Below, piece by piece: positions 63,435 through 64,000 of a DNA stretch of 64,000 nucleotides; within the stretch, counting starts at the first letter, position 1; each line of letters begins with the position of its first letter. The notes below the pieces were generated by a model. That model saw nothing but the letters and a program-made list of their open reading frames with translations. It had not been told where the DNA came from and did no database searches. Origin of the DNA: Dielma sp000508965 (GTDB lineage: Bacteria > Bacillota_I > Bacilli_A > Erysipelotrichales > Erysipelotrichaceae); the NCBI GenBank assembly GCA_000508965.1, contig BAHV02000001.1:1-64000 (forward strand), given 5' to 3'. Position numbers and translations under genes: made by a program.

Positions 63435-63511
63435 TCTCTCTTACCTCCATAGAATACTCATAAGGATACCATAGTTTATTATACTTGAAATATTCAGAAA
63501 AGCCAATAAAA

Positions 63512-63536
63512 AGCGGAGTTTTTTTCATTCTCCGCT
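63512..63536 (-). terminator. terminator between unknown gene and secA
   Basis: AGCGGAG (63512-63518) with CTCCGCT (63530-63536), then five T on the minus strand. It ends the gene entering from the right edge. Confidence 0.8.
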
Positions 63537-63622
63537 GCTTCAAACCCGCTTAAAGTACACAAATAATTTTAATTTATGATAAAAATTGACAAAATCGAAA
63601 AAATGATATCGCTTAACTCTGT

Positions 63623-64000
63623 TTAATGTTGCGGATAAAGCTTAATTGTTTCCGCAAATGCGCCGTATTCGCGAATCATGATTGGCAGATAAAGCTTTCC
63701 TTCTTCATCAAGAGCAAAACTGCTGAATACAAGATTATTCTGATAGGGATCATAAGTATCCGCTATGATTGGCTTGACATAACAACGCGCTGTATCGAGA
63801 TTATCCTCATAAGCCAGGGCACACGCTTCAATATTCTGATCGGCAAGCTGCTTTTCAAGCCGGATAGCAAGCTGACCCTTAAAATATCGTTCATTGAATA
63901 AGCCATCATCAAGCACGCTGCCATCTGACTTATCTATCAGGATATGTTTTTCAGCAACTTGATTTTCATAACCGTAACGAAGTCTGATTTCGATGAATGA
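63623..64000 (-). CDS. unknown protein, 3' part (runs off right edge)
   Basis: The frame is open to the right edge (at least 125 aa), so the GTG near 63916 is internal. Visible features: acidic, Tyr- and Asp-rich (E-I-R-L-R-Y-G-Y-E-N, N-E-R-Y-F-K-G-Q-L-A-I-R-L), ending in E-T-I-K-L-Y-P. No family is recognised. Confidence 0.7.
   Translation of the reverse strand, partial: SFIEIRLRYGYENQVAEKHILIDKSDGSVLDDGLFNERYFKGQLAIRLEKQLADQNIEACALAYEDNLDTARCYVKPIIADTYDPYQNNLVFSSFALDEEGKLYLPIMIREYGAFAETIKLYPQH

Overview
The window looks like the chromosome of a low-GC Gram-positive gut bacterium of the Erysipelotrichia (Bacillota), a lineage close to the Mollicutes. Three things point there: the 16S rRNA 5' end on the minus strand at the left edge, a long RpoB (about 1393 aa) with Asn where E. 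coli RpoB has His526, and a SecA without the C-terminal zinc tail. No database search was possible, so the species is not named. Almost all genes are on the minus strand.

Layout. (1) 1-315: 5' end of a 16S rRNA gene with two strong tandem promoters. (2) About 0.5-12.7 kb: an AT-rich accessory region of small exported or membrane proteins, many of them broken. It holds a degraded catalase start, an intact lipoprotein, a broken DUF3298-like lipoprotein and a stray fragment of a relative, an aldo/keto reductase and a frameshifted CPBP protease. At 6.9-12.7 kb lies a cluster of exported Cys-containing proteins around an RRNPP-type (HTH + TPR) regulator and a 54-aa Cys/His-rich exported peptide. 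Two of its promoters share one architecture (dyad, -35, extended -10, CTTGCAAG palindrome), and each partner element recurs at one further site. The rpoC 3' end plus terminator is duplicated at 10842-10954, so the 11.0-12.7 kb operon lies between two rpoC tails. (3) 12.8-29.4 kb: core information processing: rpoC, rpoB, a YbxB-like methyltransferase, rplL-rplJ with an L10 leader, rplA-rplK, proC, nusG-secE-rpmG, a SigH-like sigma factor, rlmB, mrnC, and cysS behind a Cys T-box. (4) 29.7-31.5 kb: gap and clpP. (5) 31.6-37.5 kb: a mannose-family PTS split into two minus-strand operons (IIB-IIC-IID and agaS-IIA-yajC) around a plus-strand AraC regulator, with two candidate cre sites. (6) 37.6-49.1 kb: small membrane proteins, an acetyltransferase, whiA-glmR-rapZ, trxB, an lgt-phosphatase fusion, hprK and uvrA. 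(7) 49.5-61.1 kb: a decayed ORF, an AI-2E-family permease, uvrB, ctpA, a FemX-like transferase, an M23 hydrolase, ftsX-ftsE, a YitT-family protein, and prfB with a +1 frameshift site. (8) 61.1-64 kb: secA and the 3' end of an unknown gene.

How the genes fit together. HprK, the two cre sites and the PTS fit standard CcpA/HPr catabolite control. FtsEX next to a coiled-coil M23 hydrolase, CtpA and a FemX-like enzyme forms an envelope-growth cluster. The most novel part is the 6.9-12.7 kb region, where a peptide-sensing regulator probably controls several exported-protein operons that have expanded by duplication and partly decayed.
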